Assembly (NCBI GenBank): GCA_002747035.1
Contig: PDRZ01000015.1
Coordinates: 124,001-188,000 of the forward strand
DNA: 64,000 bases
Direction of reading: 5' to 3'
From: Rhodobacterales bacterium
GTDB taxonomy: Bacteria; Pseudomonadota; Alphaproteobacteria; Rhodobacterales; Rhodobacteraceae
The translations under genes were made by a program, and so were the position numbers. The notes under the pieces are model-generated. The model searched no databases and was not told the DNA's origin. It saw nothing but the letters and a program-made list of their open reading frames with translations. Shown here piece by piece: positions 54,068 to 61,952 of the stretch (positions are counted from its first letter, which is position 1; each line of letters begins with the position of its first letter).

Positions 54068-54096
54068 TTCTGGATCACGTCATGACACCCCCCAAT

Positions 54097-54125
54097 AAAG
54101 AAAAGGGGGCCGTTGGTTCGGCCCC
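54097..54125 (-). terminator. Rho-independent terminator after the first LysM gene
   Basis: On the minus strand GGGGCCG and CGGCCCC pair around AACCAA, followed by CTTTTCTTT, about 45 bases past the stop. Confidence 0.88.
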
Positions 54126-54169
54126 TCTTTCCGTCTCCTGCCTATATGGAAACTTGGTTTTGGAATGTC

Positions 54170-55069
54170 TCAGGTCGAGGTCAGCGCCGGAATTGACAGG
54201 CGTTGGCCCACGCGGATGCGGTCCGGGCTCGACAGGAATTGCCGGTTGGCGTTGAAGATCGTCGAATACTGCCCGGCATCGCCATAGAACTTCTGGGCGA
54301 TCGACCCCAGGCTGTCGCCGGTCTGAACCGTATAGAAGTTATACTGCACGGTTTTACCGGCACGCTGGATCACGCGCACCTCAACCCCTTCGCCACCGGC
54401 GATGACTGCGGGAGAAACGGCCTCGGGTGCTTTGCCGGTGGATTTCCTGACCAGCGCGGCCAGAAGGGTGGTGGTATCAACCTTGCCTTCCGAGGTGCGC
54501 AGCGCACCGGGCACCTGGACCTGGCCACGATCTGCGGCCTCGTTCAGCAGCGCGTCGATATAGGAATCCGACTGTCCCTGGGCCAGCGCCTGAACAATCA
54601 GGGTTTCCATGCTGACATGCGCAGGCGTGTCGGTCTGAGTGGCGTTCAGCCCGGCCAGCACAGAGGAGGTGAGTCCGCGCAGAGCGTTGTCCTGCTGGGG
54701 TGCGCTGGTGGCAGCGGTCGGTTTGACTCCCAGTTCGGCCAGCAGAGAAGAGGTCAACGACAACAGCGCCGCATCGTCAGCGGGTGCGGGAGCAGGCGCA
54801 GCGGGTTGGACCCCCAGCCCGGCGAGGACCGAATTTGTCATGGCCTCAGACTCTTGCGATCCGGGCGATTCGGTGGCGGGTGCGGGAGCGGCGACCACGG
54901 GCGCAACCGGCGTGGTCAGATCGGTGAGGTTGGTTTCAGCCCGCGCCACCTGGGCCGGAACCAAGGCGGCGGCGTCTGCCTGATCGGCATCATCCGAGCG
55001 TGGTTGCACCAACAACAACCCCATGGTGACAGTCAGAAAGGCGGCGGCGATGGCAAGAATGCGCAGCAT
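54170..55069 (-). CDS. LysM domain protein with N-terminal anchor and three internal repeats
   Basis: A 299-residue envelope protein. Residues 3-25 (AIAAAFLTVTMGLLLVQ) form a membrane anchor or uncleaved signal. An Ala/Pro/Thr-rich linker contains three degenerate repeats, NSVLAGLGVQP, SSLLAELGVKP and SSVLAGLNATQ, each preceded by a Leu or Met and Thr. The C-terminal LysM (YTVQTGDSLGSIAQKFYGDA ... IFNANRQFLSSPDRIRVGQR) binds peptidoglycan. It is a paralog of 56037-56822, which has the same layout. The rhodanese gene lies directly upstream. Function beyond wall binding is unknown. Confidence 0.88.
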   Translation of the reverse strand: MLRILAIAAAFLTVTMGLLLVQPRSDDADQADAAALVPAQVARAETNLTDLTTPVAPVVAAPAPATESPGSQESEAMTNSVLAGLGVQPAAPAPAPADDAALLSLTSSLLAELGVKPTAATSAPQQDNALRGLTSSVLAGLNATQTDTPAHVSMETLIVQALAQGQSDSYIDALLNEAADRGQVQVPGALRTSEGKVDTTTLLAALVRKSTGKAPEAVSPAVIAGGEGVEVRVIQRAGKTVQYNFYTVQTGDSLGSIAQKFYGDAGQYSTIFNANRQFLSSPDRIRVGQRLSIPALTST

Positions 55070-55092
55070 GTCAGCTCTCCTTTAGCGTAAAT

Positions 55093-55770
55093 TCAGGACG
55101 TGGGTTGCGTGGTGGTCAGCCCGAGCAGGAGCCAAAGCTGCATTCCGCCCCGATAGTATTTGATTTTCCCGGCGGGATAGCCCACGCCGATCAGATTGCG
55201 GATCGCGCGCGGGCTTTGATCGCACCACGGACCGTTGCAGAACAACAGAAGGTCACGGGCCGACGCAAAGTCCCAGCCATTCCCCCGTTGCCGCGCCCCC
55301 AGCGCCTTGAGGATTTCGTCGCGGTAAGGGTTGGACGGTTCCAGCGTGGAAAACGGCACATTCACTGCGCCGGGGATCGTGCCCTTGGCAAACCATGCGG
55401 GCATCCGGCTGTCGATCAACAGCCCCTTGCCCGCGGTCACGGCGGTGTCGAGAAAGTCCATCACCTCGATCTCGCCCACGGTTTCAACGCCGGGTGCGGC
55501 GGAAATCGGGTGGATACAGAAGGGCGGACAGGGGCGCGAGGTCTTGGTGAACTCGGTATCCAGCCGGTTCGCTGTGTCCTGAATGCGTTCGATCACCAGT
55601 TCTTTGCCATTCACGATGATGGATCGCGAGGCTATTTCTGGCGTGATCTTGACTTCTTGGGCCAGAGCGTGTTGTGGCACAAGCGCGGGCGCAAGAAGCG
55701 CGACGGACAGGCCAAACAAGGTTGGTGTTATTTTGATTCGCGAAATGGCGCGGCGCAATGGTCGCATCAT
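55093..55770 (-). CDS. Secreted rhodanese-like domain protein
   Basis: A 225-residue periplasmic protein. The signal peptide (ISRIKITPTLFGLSVALLAP then ALVPQHALA) is followed by a region with SRPCPPFCIHPI and then a rhodanese fold: GLLIDSRMPAWFAKGTIPGA, then LLLFCNGPWCDQSPRAIRNL, where the first Cys is the sulfur-carrying position, and the end YYRGGMQLW. The CPPFC pair may also be redox active. I chose the start at MMRPLRRA, with GGGGGT upstream. It lies between the two LysM genes, 23 bases from the first. Its upstream region has a dense GANTC cluster. Confidence 0.85.
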   Translation of the reverse strand: MMRPLRRAISRIKITPTLFGLSVALLAPALVPQHALAQEVKITPEIASRSIIVNGKELVIERIQDTANRLDTEFTKTSRPCPPFCIHPISAAPGVETVGEIEVMDFLDTAVTAGKGLLIDSRMPAWFAKGTIPGAVNVPFSTLEPSNPYRDEILKALGARQRGNGWDFASARDLLLFCNGPWCDQSPRAIRNLIGVGYPAGKIKYYRGGMQLWLLLGLTTTQPTS

Positions 55771-55848
55771 GACTTTACCCCCAATGGACAGGCGCATCGT
55801 TATTGCTGGCAGGCAGATGCACTTTGACTGCTCATACAAGATATAGGC

Positions 55849-55932
55849 GAATCAGAACGAATCGGTCAACATCCTCCGATTCGCTGATTCGCGAATCAGC
55901 GGTGAGGAGACGCGAATCCCTTGAGATGATTC
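55849..55932. promoter_or_regulatory. Cluster of seven GANTC (CcrM) sites upstream of the rhodanese gene
   Basis: GAATC or GATTC at 55849, 55859, 55878, 55886, 55893, 55914 and 55928. The central sites lie in a perfect 20-base palindrome CGCTGATTCGCGAATCAGCG (55882-55901). GANTC is the CcrM methylation site of alphaproteobacteria, and about 0.3 sites are expected in 84 bases by chance. The cluster lies 79-162 bases upstream of the rhodanese start. Confidence 0.7.
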
Positions 55933-55967
55933 GAAATTTTTTTCCGCAGAGAACTGTGTTTCAGCCC

Positions 55968-55988
55968 AAAAAACCCCGGATTTCGGGG
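55968..55988 (-). terminator. Rho-independent terminator after the second LysM gene
   Basis: On the minus strand CCCCG and CGGGG pair around a 5-base loop, followed by six Ts, about 50 bases past the stop of the LysM gene. It separates that gene from the GANTC region and the rhodanese gene. Confidence 0.75.
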
Positions 55989-56036
55989 AAAAACCCGGGT
56001 TTCGGCCAAGTGGTCAGCGTGATTGGCAGCGTTTTA

Positions 56037-56822
56037 TCACTGAACCGGAAGGGTCAGAACCTGACCAGCGCGCAGATCGTCGGCATGGTTTAACAGGTGC
56101 CGGTTGGCTTCAAAAATCTGTTGGAACCGCGTTGCGTTGCCAAGGGTTTTGACGGCGATACTCTGTAGTGTGTCGCCGGGTTGAACACGATAGGTCCGCA
56201 CGCCGTTTTGCGGCGATGTGGCGCGATCGGTCGCCCCGTCGGCCTCGGCGCGCAGGGCCGAAAGGTAAGGTGTGTTTTCCGCGCTTGTTTCCACAGCGCC
56301 TGGTTCGGTGACCGCGCGGGCCACGGTGGCGTGCAACAGGCTTCCCGGCTGTCCGGGTTCGACACGCGCGCCCTTGGCCGTATCCAGGGCGCGCAAAACG
56401 TCCCATGTGGCGGCGCGTTGATCATCCGGGGCGGAGGAAAAGGCAAGATCGGGGGCTGTGGTCGCAGTGGAGGTGACCACAGTTTCGCGGGTGTTGTCCG
56501 GGGTTGATTGGTTCAACGCCCGGGCCACGACCGACGCCAATGCCGCAGGGGTGCTGTCGGGCGTCGCGGTCACTTTGCCAAGCCGGTCGGCGATCGGCTT
56601 AGGGGTCGGGTCCAGCGGGTCCAGCGGGGTATGGGCGTCGCGGGTCACGGTGTTCGGCCCCGTAACGACCTGGGTCTCTGCCCGGTCAATGGCCGCCGCG
56701 GTTTCCGCGCGTTCCCGCCCGCCCGGCTGCAACAGCAACAGCCCCACGGTGACAACAAGAAACCCCATCACGATCACAAGGATCGGTGCCAGAGGCGAGG
56801 CGTTCTGGGGGGTGGGGTTCAT
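56037..56822 (-). CDS. LysM domain protein with N-terminal anchor
   Basis: A 261-residue paralog of the LysM protein at 54170. A membrane anchor (PILVIVMGFLVVTVGLLLLQ) at residues 13-32 shares the F-L-x-V-T-x-GLLL-x-QP pattern with it. A long Thr/Ala/Asp/Pro linker follows, then a C-terminal LysM (YRVQPGDTLQSIAVKTLGNA ... IFEANRHLLNHADDLRAGQV). It ends QVLTLPVQ with no further domain. AAGGA lies 8 bases before the start. The stop of a possible 44-residue frame overlaps its ATG. Confidence 0.88.
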   Translation of the reverse strand: MNPTPQNASPLAPILVIVMGFLVVTVGLLLLQPGGRERAETAAAIDRAETQVVTGPNTVTRDAHTPLDPLDPTPKPIADRLGKVTATPDSTPAALASVVARALNQSTPDNTRETVVTSTATTAPDLAFSSAPDDQRAATWDVLRALDTAKGARVEPGQPGSLLHATVARAVTEPGAVETSAENTPYLSALRAEADGATDRATSPQNGVRTYRVQPGDTLQSIAVKTLGNATRFQQIFEANRHLLNHADDLRAGQVLTLPVQ

Positions 56823-56953
56823 GGGCGTGTTCCTTGTGTGGATGAGGTCACGGTCTGGCCGGGTTGCAGCCAGTTTTGCAAACCGCCCCGGTCATGGCGC
56901 AGGACAAGATGGCAGAGCCATCGGCGCGCGGTCAGGCGTTTTCTGGATTGCAT
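56819..56953 (-). CDS. Possible small protein coupled to the second LysM gene
   Basis: A 44-codon frame, MQSRKRLTARRWLCHLVLRH then DRGGLQNWLQPGQTVTSS, whose TGA overlaps the LysM gene's ATG as ATGA. The peptide is basic with an amphipathic start. Codons mostly end in G or C, as in real genes here. The ribosome site is poor (GAG 9 bases upstream). No family is recognised. It could be a leader peptide or chance. Confidence 0.3.
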   Translation of the reverse strand: MQSRKRLTARRWLCHLVLRHDRGGLQNWLQPGQTVTSSTQGTRP

Positions 56954-57446
56954 CGTTTTTACTCGTAAGCCTCGGCTGGGCAGGCCACCTGATTTGGGGC
57001 ACTTGGTTTTATTGCGCCGAGATGTAGTGGAGCGACCCACGGGACGTCAAGAGGTGATCCGCGTTCGAGGATCGGGATTCACTACGTGATTCCAAACGTT
57101 TACCTTTTGGGGTGTTTCCAGTCCGTGCCGCAACCAGAGGTTCGGCCCGGGTCTTTTGCGTCTCGGGTGCGTCTCGGTGTACACCGCTTTGGGAAAGCCG
57201 TGCGGCGGGTCGCACATGCTGGGGCGCGGTTGCGGCCTTTATGCCGACGGGAGGTAAAATCCAATGATCCCGATCAGTATGAGCCTGCAAGAGTCCAAAG
57301 GGCGGAACGATCTGCGCCAGATCCTGTTCAGGTTTGAGAACAAGCGCGGCTTTTCTGCCTTTGTCGGGGAGCGGCTATGGCTGGCGTGACCGGGTCCATG
57401 GTGCCACTGCGGGCCGCGCGGTTGGGTGGCCCGTTTGGGCGCGACG
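56954..57446. other. Intergenic stretch with one small candidate frame
   Basis: Nearly 500 bases between the LysM gene (leaving left) and the folC end. Apart from the small frame at 57264-57389, I see no protein with a family pattern, no RNA gene and no strong terminator. Promoter elements for the LysM gene must lie in its left part. Confidence 0.5.
57264..57389 (+). CDS. Possible small protein (41 residues)
   Basis: ATG-started frame MIPISMSLQESKGRNDLRQI, LFRFENKRGFSAFVGERLWL, A, stop. It has GGGAGG 9 bases before the ATG, a better ribosome site than many confirmed genes here. It is short, charged and without a membrane segment. No family is known to me. The opposite strand downstream is folC. 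Confidence 0.4.
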   Translation: MIPISMSLQESKGRNDLRQILFRFENKRGFSAFVGERLWLA

Positions 57447-58712
57447 TCAGCCGTTTTCGCGCAGGATGTTCCCCGCAAGGTAGAGCGAGCCACAGATCAG
57501 CACACGGGCGTTCGGGTCCTGTTCCTTGATCCGGTCCAGCGCCTGTCCTGCAGAGTCGGCGGTGGTGGCTGTCATCCCGGTTTGGGTGGCCGCTTTGGCG
57601 GTGTCTGCGGCGGGCAGGGTGGCGGCCTCGCCGGGGATGGACACGGCGGTCAGGGTGTCGGCCTGTTGTGCCAGCGGGGTGAGGTAGCCCGAGATGTCCT
57701 TGGTATTCAACATGCCACAGATCAGGTGGGTGGGACGTTTGGGCAGGCGGGCGAGATGCGCGGCCAGCGCCTGACCTGCTGCTGCGTTGTGTCCGCCATC
57801 CAGCCAGAGTTCCACGCCGGGGGCGCTTTCTGTCAGGGGGCCGGTGCGCAGGCGTTGCATCCGCGCGGGCCAGGTGACGTTTTCCATGGCCGCCTGCGGA
57901 TCGCCCGCGTTCAGTGTGCGCAAGGCCGCCAGCGCAGCCCCGGCGTTTTCGATCTGATGTGCGCCGGGCAGGGCCGGGCGCGGCAGGTCCAGAAGGCCGG
58001 TTTCGTCCTGGAACACCAGCCGTTCGCGTTCTTCGAACACGTGCCAGTGTTGGCCATGGGCAATCAGCGGCGCGCCCAGCCCCATGGCGGTGTGTTCAAT
58101 CACATCCTGTGCGTCGTCCTGTTGCGGCCCCACGACACAGGGCACCCCGCGTTTGATGATCCCGGCCTTTTCCGCCGCAATCCCGGCAAGCGTGTTGCCG
58201 AGGAATTGTTCGTGGTCGATGGAGACCGGGGTGATCACGGTCAGCGCGGGCCGGTCGATCACGTTGGTGGCGTCCAGACGCCCGCCCAGCCCCACCTCGA
58301 GCAGGGTGAAATCCGCAGGGGTGCGTGACATGGCCAGCAGCGCGGCACAGGTGGTGATTTCAAAATAGGTGATGTTGGCACCGTTATTTGCGGCATAGCA
58401 TTCGTCCAGCACCTCGGTCAGGTGGGGTTCGGAGATCAGATCACCGGCCAGGCGAATCCGTTCGTGGAACCGCGCGAGGTGGGGCGAGGTATAGGCATGG
58501 ACGGATTTGCCCGCCCCTTCCAGCCCGGCGCGGATCATCGCCTGGGTCGAGCCCTTGCCGTTGGTCCCGGCGATGTGGATCACCGGGGGCAGGGCGTTTT
58601 GCGGGTTCCCAAGCGCATCGAGCAACCGCCACATACGATCCAGCGTGAGGTCGATGATTTTTGGGTGCAGGGCCATCATCCGGTCAAGGATGAGATCGGA
58701 CCCGGCGGTCAT
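57447..58712 (-). CDS. folC: Bifunctional folylpolyglutamate synthase / dihydrofolate synthase
   Basis: Adds glutamate to dihydropteroate and to folates, using ATP. It has 421 residues. P-loop in HIAGTNGKGSTQAMI, then SVHAYTSPHLARFHERIRLA, FEITTCAALLAMSR, LEVGLGGRLDATNVI, ITPVSIDHEQFLG, IAAEKAGIIKRGVPCV and the C-terminal LDGGHNAAAGQALAAHL and LICGSLYLAGNILRENG. It follows accD with a 4-base overlap, the common accD-folC pair of proteobacteria. Confidence 0.96.
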   Translation of the reverse strand: MTAGSDLILDRMMALHPKIIDLTLDRMWRLLDALGNPQNALPPVIHIAGTNGKGSTQAMIRAGLEGAGKSVHAYTSPHLARFHERIRLAGDLISEPHLTEVLDECYAANNGANITYFEITTCAALLAMSRTPADFTLLEVGLGGRLDATNVIDRPALTVITPVSIDHEQFLGNTLAGIAAEKAGIIKRGVPCVVGPQQDDAQDVIEHTAMGLGAPLIAHGQHWHVFEERERLVFQDETGLLDLPRPALPGAHQIENAGAALAALRTLNAGDPQAAMENVTWPARMQRLRTGPLTESAPGVELWLDGGHNAAAGQALAAHLARLPKRPTHLICGMLNTKDISGYLTPLAQQADTLTAVSIPGEAATLPAADTAKAATQTGMTATTADSAGQALDRIKEQDPNARVLICGSLYLAGNILRENG

Positions 58713-59683
58713 TTGCCGTTTTCGGGTTGGGGGTCGGGCGCGCTGTCCTGCTCCTCCGCCCTGACAGGCGGCGTCGCATCCGGATGGTCCGCCGATTCTG
58801 GTTGCGGCGGGGGCAGGTCGCCTTTGATCGCCGGGGGCAGGCCCAGCAACATGCGGGTGATCGCAATCAGTTCATCGCGCATTTTACCGCGTGGTGTGAC
58901 CCGGTCCAACATGCCGTGATCCAGCAGGTATTCGGCGCGCTGGAACCCTTCGGGCAGTTTTTCACCCAGCGTTTGCTGGATTACGCGCGGCCCGGCGAAA
59001 CAGATCAGCGCGTTGGGTTCGGCGATCTGCACATCCCCCAGCATGGCATAAGACGCGGTCACCCCGCCCGTGGTCGGGTGAGTGAGCACCACGATATAGG
59101 GCAGGCTCGCTTCTTTCAGCATCTGTACGGCCACGGTGGTACGGGGCATTTGCATGAGCGACAGGATTCCCTCCTGCATCCGCGCCCCTCCGGCGGCGGA
59201 AAACAGGATCAGGGGGCGTTTCAACGCCACGGCCCGTTCGGCGGCGGCAATGATGGCATTGCCCACATACATGCCCATGGAGCCGCCCATGAAGGAGAAA
59301 TCCTGACACGCGGCGACGATGGGGGTGCGACCGATTTCGCCTTCGGCCACCAGCATCGCCTCTTTTTCTTCGGTTGCCTTCTGAGCCGCTTTCATGCGGT
59401 CGGGGTATTTCTTCTGATCGCGGAATTTCAGCGGGTCTTCGATGGGCGCGGGCACATCGATTTCGGTGAAGATGCCGCCATCGAACAGGCCGGTGAACCG
59501 CTCACGGGGCGAAATCGCCATGTGGTGCCCGCAAGAGGTGCAGACATTCAGGTTCTCTGACAGTTCGCGGTGGAACAACATGGTGCCGCACTCGCTGCAT
59601 TTCTGCCAGAGGTTTTCGGGCGTATCGCGACGCGAGAAGATCGAGTTGATCCGGGGGCGGACATAATTGGTGATCCAGTTCAT
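58709..59683 (-). CDS. accD: Acetyl-CoA carboxylase carboxyltransferase subunit beta
   Basis: With AccA it transfers carboxyl from biotin to acetyl-CoA, forming malonyl-CoA for fatty acid synthesis. It has 324 residues. N-terminal zinc ribbon Cys29, Cys32, Cys48 and Cys51. Core motifs are FMGGSMGMYVGNAI, LFSAAGGARMQEGI, HPTTGGVTASYAMLGD and FAGPRVIQQTLGEKLPEGFQ. The Pro/Asp/Glu-rich tail (about 280-324) is longer than in E. coli. It begins the accD-folC pair. Confidence 0.97.
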   Translation of the reverse strand: MNWITNYVRPRINSIFSRRDTPENLWQKCSECGTMLFHRELSENLNVCTSCGHHMAISPRERFTGLFDGGIFTEIDVPAPIEDPLKFRDQKKYPDRMKAAQKATEEKEAMLVAEGEIGRTPIVAACQDFSFMGGSMGMYVGNAIIAAAERAVALKRPLILFSAAGGARMQEGILSLMQMPRTTVAVQMLKEASLPYIVVLTHPTTGGVTASYAMLGDVQIAEPNALICFAGPRVIQQTLGEKLPEGFQRAEYLLDHGMLDRVTPRGKMRDELIAITRMLLGLPPAIKGDLPPPQPESADHPDATPPVRAEEQDSAPDPQPENGK

Positions 59684-59786
59684 GCGGTTTGGCGCCTTTT
59701 GTTCGTTGATGCCGTCGGGTCAGCTTGGGTCAGGGCATGAGATAAGCGGGGTTGCAGGGAAATGCAATCGCATGGCGGCGTGTCGC

Positions 59787-60746
59787 TTACCGGCGCAGGG
59801 CCAGCCGCGCGACAAGCCACATCAACGCCACCAGCCCGATTTCGATGATCAGCGCAAACGGGATCAACGGGGCGTCGGCCATCAGATCCGAGAAGGGTTG
59901 GCTGACCGCATCCGAGTTGAAAAGCAGGAGGGCAAGACCGCTATCCGGCCCGCCGTCTTCGCCAAAGAACAGGAAGGCATAGACGTTGTTGACTAGGTGG
60001 AAGGCCAGCGCAGGCCCAAGCGTGCCGCTGCGCGCTGTCAGATCCGAGGCCGCAAGGCCAAAGCAGAAGGCCCAGAGCACATAGTGCAGGTTCTCGGGAA
60101 ACGGGCCGCTGACATTCAGATGCGCGAGGCCAAAGAGGATGTTGGGCAGGATCAGCCAAACCCAGGGTCGATTGTCCCAGGCCGCGATCTGTTGTTGCAG
60201 GTAACCACGATAGAGCAACTCTTCTGCGCCGGTCTGGATGGTCAGGGCCAGAATCGAGAGCGGCAGGAGCAGAAGCCAGACCAGCGGAGGTGTGACCTGG
60301 GCGAGCGCGTCGGCGCTCCACCATGGGGGCAGGATTTCAAGCAGGACGAAGAGGGCGGCAAGCGGCCAGAACACCGCGCGAAACTGGCGCAACCCGGTCA
60401 TGGGAGGACCGGTCAGGGAAAAGAAACCGCGTCCGTGGGTGCGTTCCACAACCATCACGACAGTGAGGCCAAGGAGGGTGAAGGAAAACAGCTGAACCAG
60501 CATCCCGGCGGCGGTGTCGCCATAGGAGTAGGCATCGGCCAGCTCGGGCGCGAGGGTTTCAAGAAGCCAGCCAAACCCGTTTTGGGCAAGGCCATAGAGC
60601 GATTCAATCAGGATGAAGGCCAGGATGACCGGACGCAGCCCGGGCGTGCCAAGGGCAGGCGCGATGAACCCGGCATGGGGGGCATAGGCGGCTGGTCCCG
60701 TGTGTGTCCAGGGGCGCAGGGGCTGGCGGTTCGCGGGTCCGGGCAT
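59787..60746 (-). CDS. CPBP family intramembrane metalloprotease, second of a tandem pair
   Basis: Membrane protein of 319 residues with about eight hydrophobic segments. The CPBP (CAAX protease/Abi) motifs are TGAEELLYRGYLQQQ (EE-x-x-x-R), NILFGLAHLN and LGPALAFHLVNN. Related enzymes cleave prenylated or membrane substrates, and bacterial roles are mostly unknown. The ATG overlaps the stop of its upstream paralog (TGATG). I chose the start at MPGPANRQPL on that basis. Confidence 0.88.
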   Translation of the reverse strand: MPGPANRQPLRPWTHTGPAAYAPHAGFIAPALGTPGLRPVILAFILIESLYGLAQNGFGWLLETLAPELADAYSYGDTAAGMLVQLFSFTLLGLTVVMVVERTHGRGFFSLTGPPMTGLRQFRAVFWPLAALFVLLEILPPWWSADALAQVTPPLVWLLLLPLSILALTIQTGAEELLYRGYLQQQIAAWDNRPWVWLILPNILFGLAHLNVSGPFPENLHYVLWAFCFGLAASDLTARSGTLGPALAFHLVNNVYAFLFFGEDGGPDSGLALLLFNSDAVSQPFSDLMADAPLIPFALIIEIGLVALMWLVARLALRR

Positions 60747-61630
60747 CAGGTCAGCGCCAACCGCGCGGCGAGCCAGCTGCAAAGCAGGGTCAGCATATCA
60801 TAGGGCACCCAGATCGCCCGGGCGGTTGTGTCGTCCATGCCAAAGGGAAGCTGCCACAGCGCAAGCCCGAAATTGTGATCTGCTGGTGCGGTGATCAGCA
60901 GGGCGGACACGTTGAAGGCAAGGTGCAGTGCCAGCGCAGGACCAAGGTTGCCCGCGCGGGCCGTCAGGTCCGCAGCCGCAAGGCCAAAGAGAAAGGCGGT
61001 GAGGACATAGAGGGGCGCGTTCTCACCCGCGGTCTGTGGATCGAAATGCAGCAGGGCGAACAGGGCCGAGGGCAGGAACAGCCAAAGCGCGGGGTGGGGC
61101 GACAGGGCGGCAAGCTGACTTTGCAGATAGCCGCGAAAGATCAGCTCTTCGGCGGTGATCTGCACCAGGATCAACAGCAGCGCGAGCGGCAGAAGGGCGA
61201 GCCAGCGCATGGCGGGCAGGTTGGTCGTGGTGGCCATGGCACCCGGTTGGGGCAGAAGCCACAGCAGTATGCCCAGGGCAAGCAGGGCCACGGTCACACG
61301 TGTGAACGCGGCCAGCGTCCGCCGGAACGGTCCCATCAGCGTAGCAAGTTGCCGTTGGTGCAAGTTGTGCAGGACAAGAGCGAGCGCAGCGATCAGCAGG
61401 GCAAACGAGGCCAGCAGCGCCAACATACCTCGCGGGGTTGAGCCGTGGTCAATCTCGTGAGCCAGCTGTGGCCATTCGGTTTGGGTCACCAGTTCGGCCA
61501 GAAGGTTGAAATAGGCAAAGCCGAAGGCAAGGTAGAGCGCCACCAGCAACACGACACCGAAAGCCAACCGCCAGGGTTCGGATGCGGCGCGGGCCGGGGC
61601 AACGAGGGTTTCATGGGCGGCATAACTCAT
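60746..61630 (-). CDS. CPBP family intramembrane metalloprotease, first of a tandem pair
   Basis: Paralog of the next gene, 294 residues. Motifs are TAEELIFRGYLQSQ, SALFALLHFD and LGPALALHLAFN, with the same spacing, and the two end alike (SWLAARLALT, WLVARLALRR). I placed the start at MSYAAHETLV. The GGAGG upstream is 13 bases from it and only 2 bases from an out-of-frame ATG whose 4-codon frame ends in a TGA overlapping this start. Re-initiation from that mini-frame is possible. Confidence 0.88.
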   Translation of the reverse strand: MSYAAHETLVAPARAASEPWRLAFGVVLLVALYLAFGFAYFNLLAELVTQTEWPQLAHEIDHGSTPRGMLALLASFALLIAALALVLHNLHQRQLATLMGPFRRTLAAFTRVTVALLALGILLWLLPQPGAMATTTNLPAMRWLALLPLALLLILVQITAEELIFRGYLQSQLAALSPHPALWLFLPSALFALLHFDPQTAGENAPLYVLTAFLFGLAAADLTARAGNLGPALALHLAFNVSALLITAPADHNFGLALWQLPFGMDDTTARAIWVPYDMLTLLCSWLAARLALT

Positions 61631-61952
61631 GGCAACTGCATAGCCTCCTTGCGCCCTTACCGCCAGATACGACGGTGCGCGAGTTTCAAGACTGTTGCCT
61701 TCCGGCGCGCATGATTTGTAGCCAAAGCGTTTCCAGTTACTGTTGGAGCACAGCAAGAGTTGAAAACGCCCACATCCCTACTGTGTTGCGCGGCGTTTCC
61801 ACATCACGCTGAGCCAACGTCATGCGGAAACGCTTTGATAATCGTGTCTGCGTGAGGCATGGAAGTCAGCGCGAGGGTTTGCGGCCCCTTGTGCCTGCGT
61901 CGACCCTTGTTTATGCCGTTTCCTGAGATTTTAGGAGAGGTCCATCAATCCC
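61631..61952. other. Divergent intergenic region upstream of ilvD
   Basis: Holds the start region of the CPBP pair, one long class A repeat (61723-61837) and the ilvD leader. AGGAGAGG (61933-61940) lies 12 bases before the ilvD ATG, a little far. I see no attenuator or Leu/Ile/Val-rich leader peptide. Confidence 0.5.
61723..61837. mobile_element. MITE-like palindromic element, long class A, copy 2 (inverted)
   Basis: Reverse-complement counterpart of 52613-52729: AAAGCGTTTCCAGTTACTGT...AAAACGCCCACATCC, a CTGTGTTGCG linker, then GGCGTTTCCACATCACGCTG, AGCCAACGTCATGCGGAAAC, GCTTTG. Flanks are CA and TG instead of TA. It lies between the divergent CPBP and ilvD genes. Confidence 0.8.
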
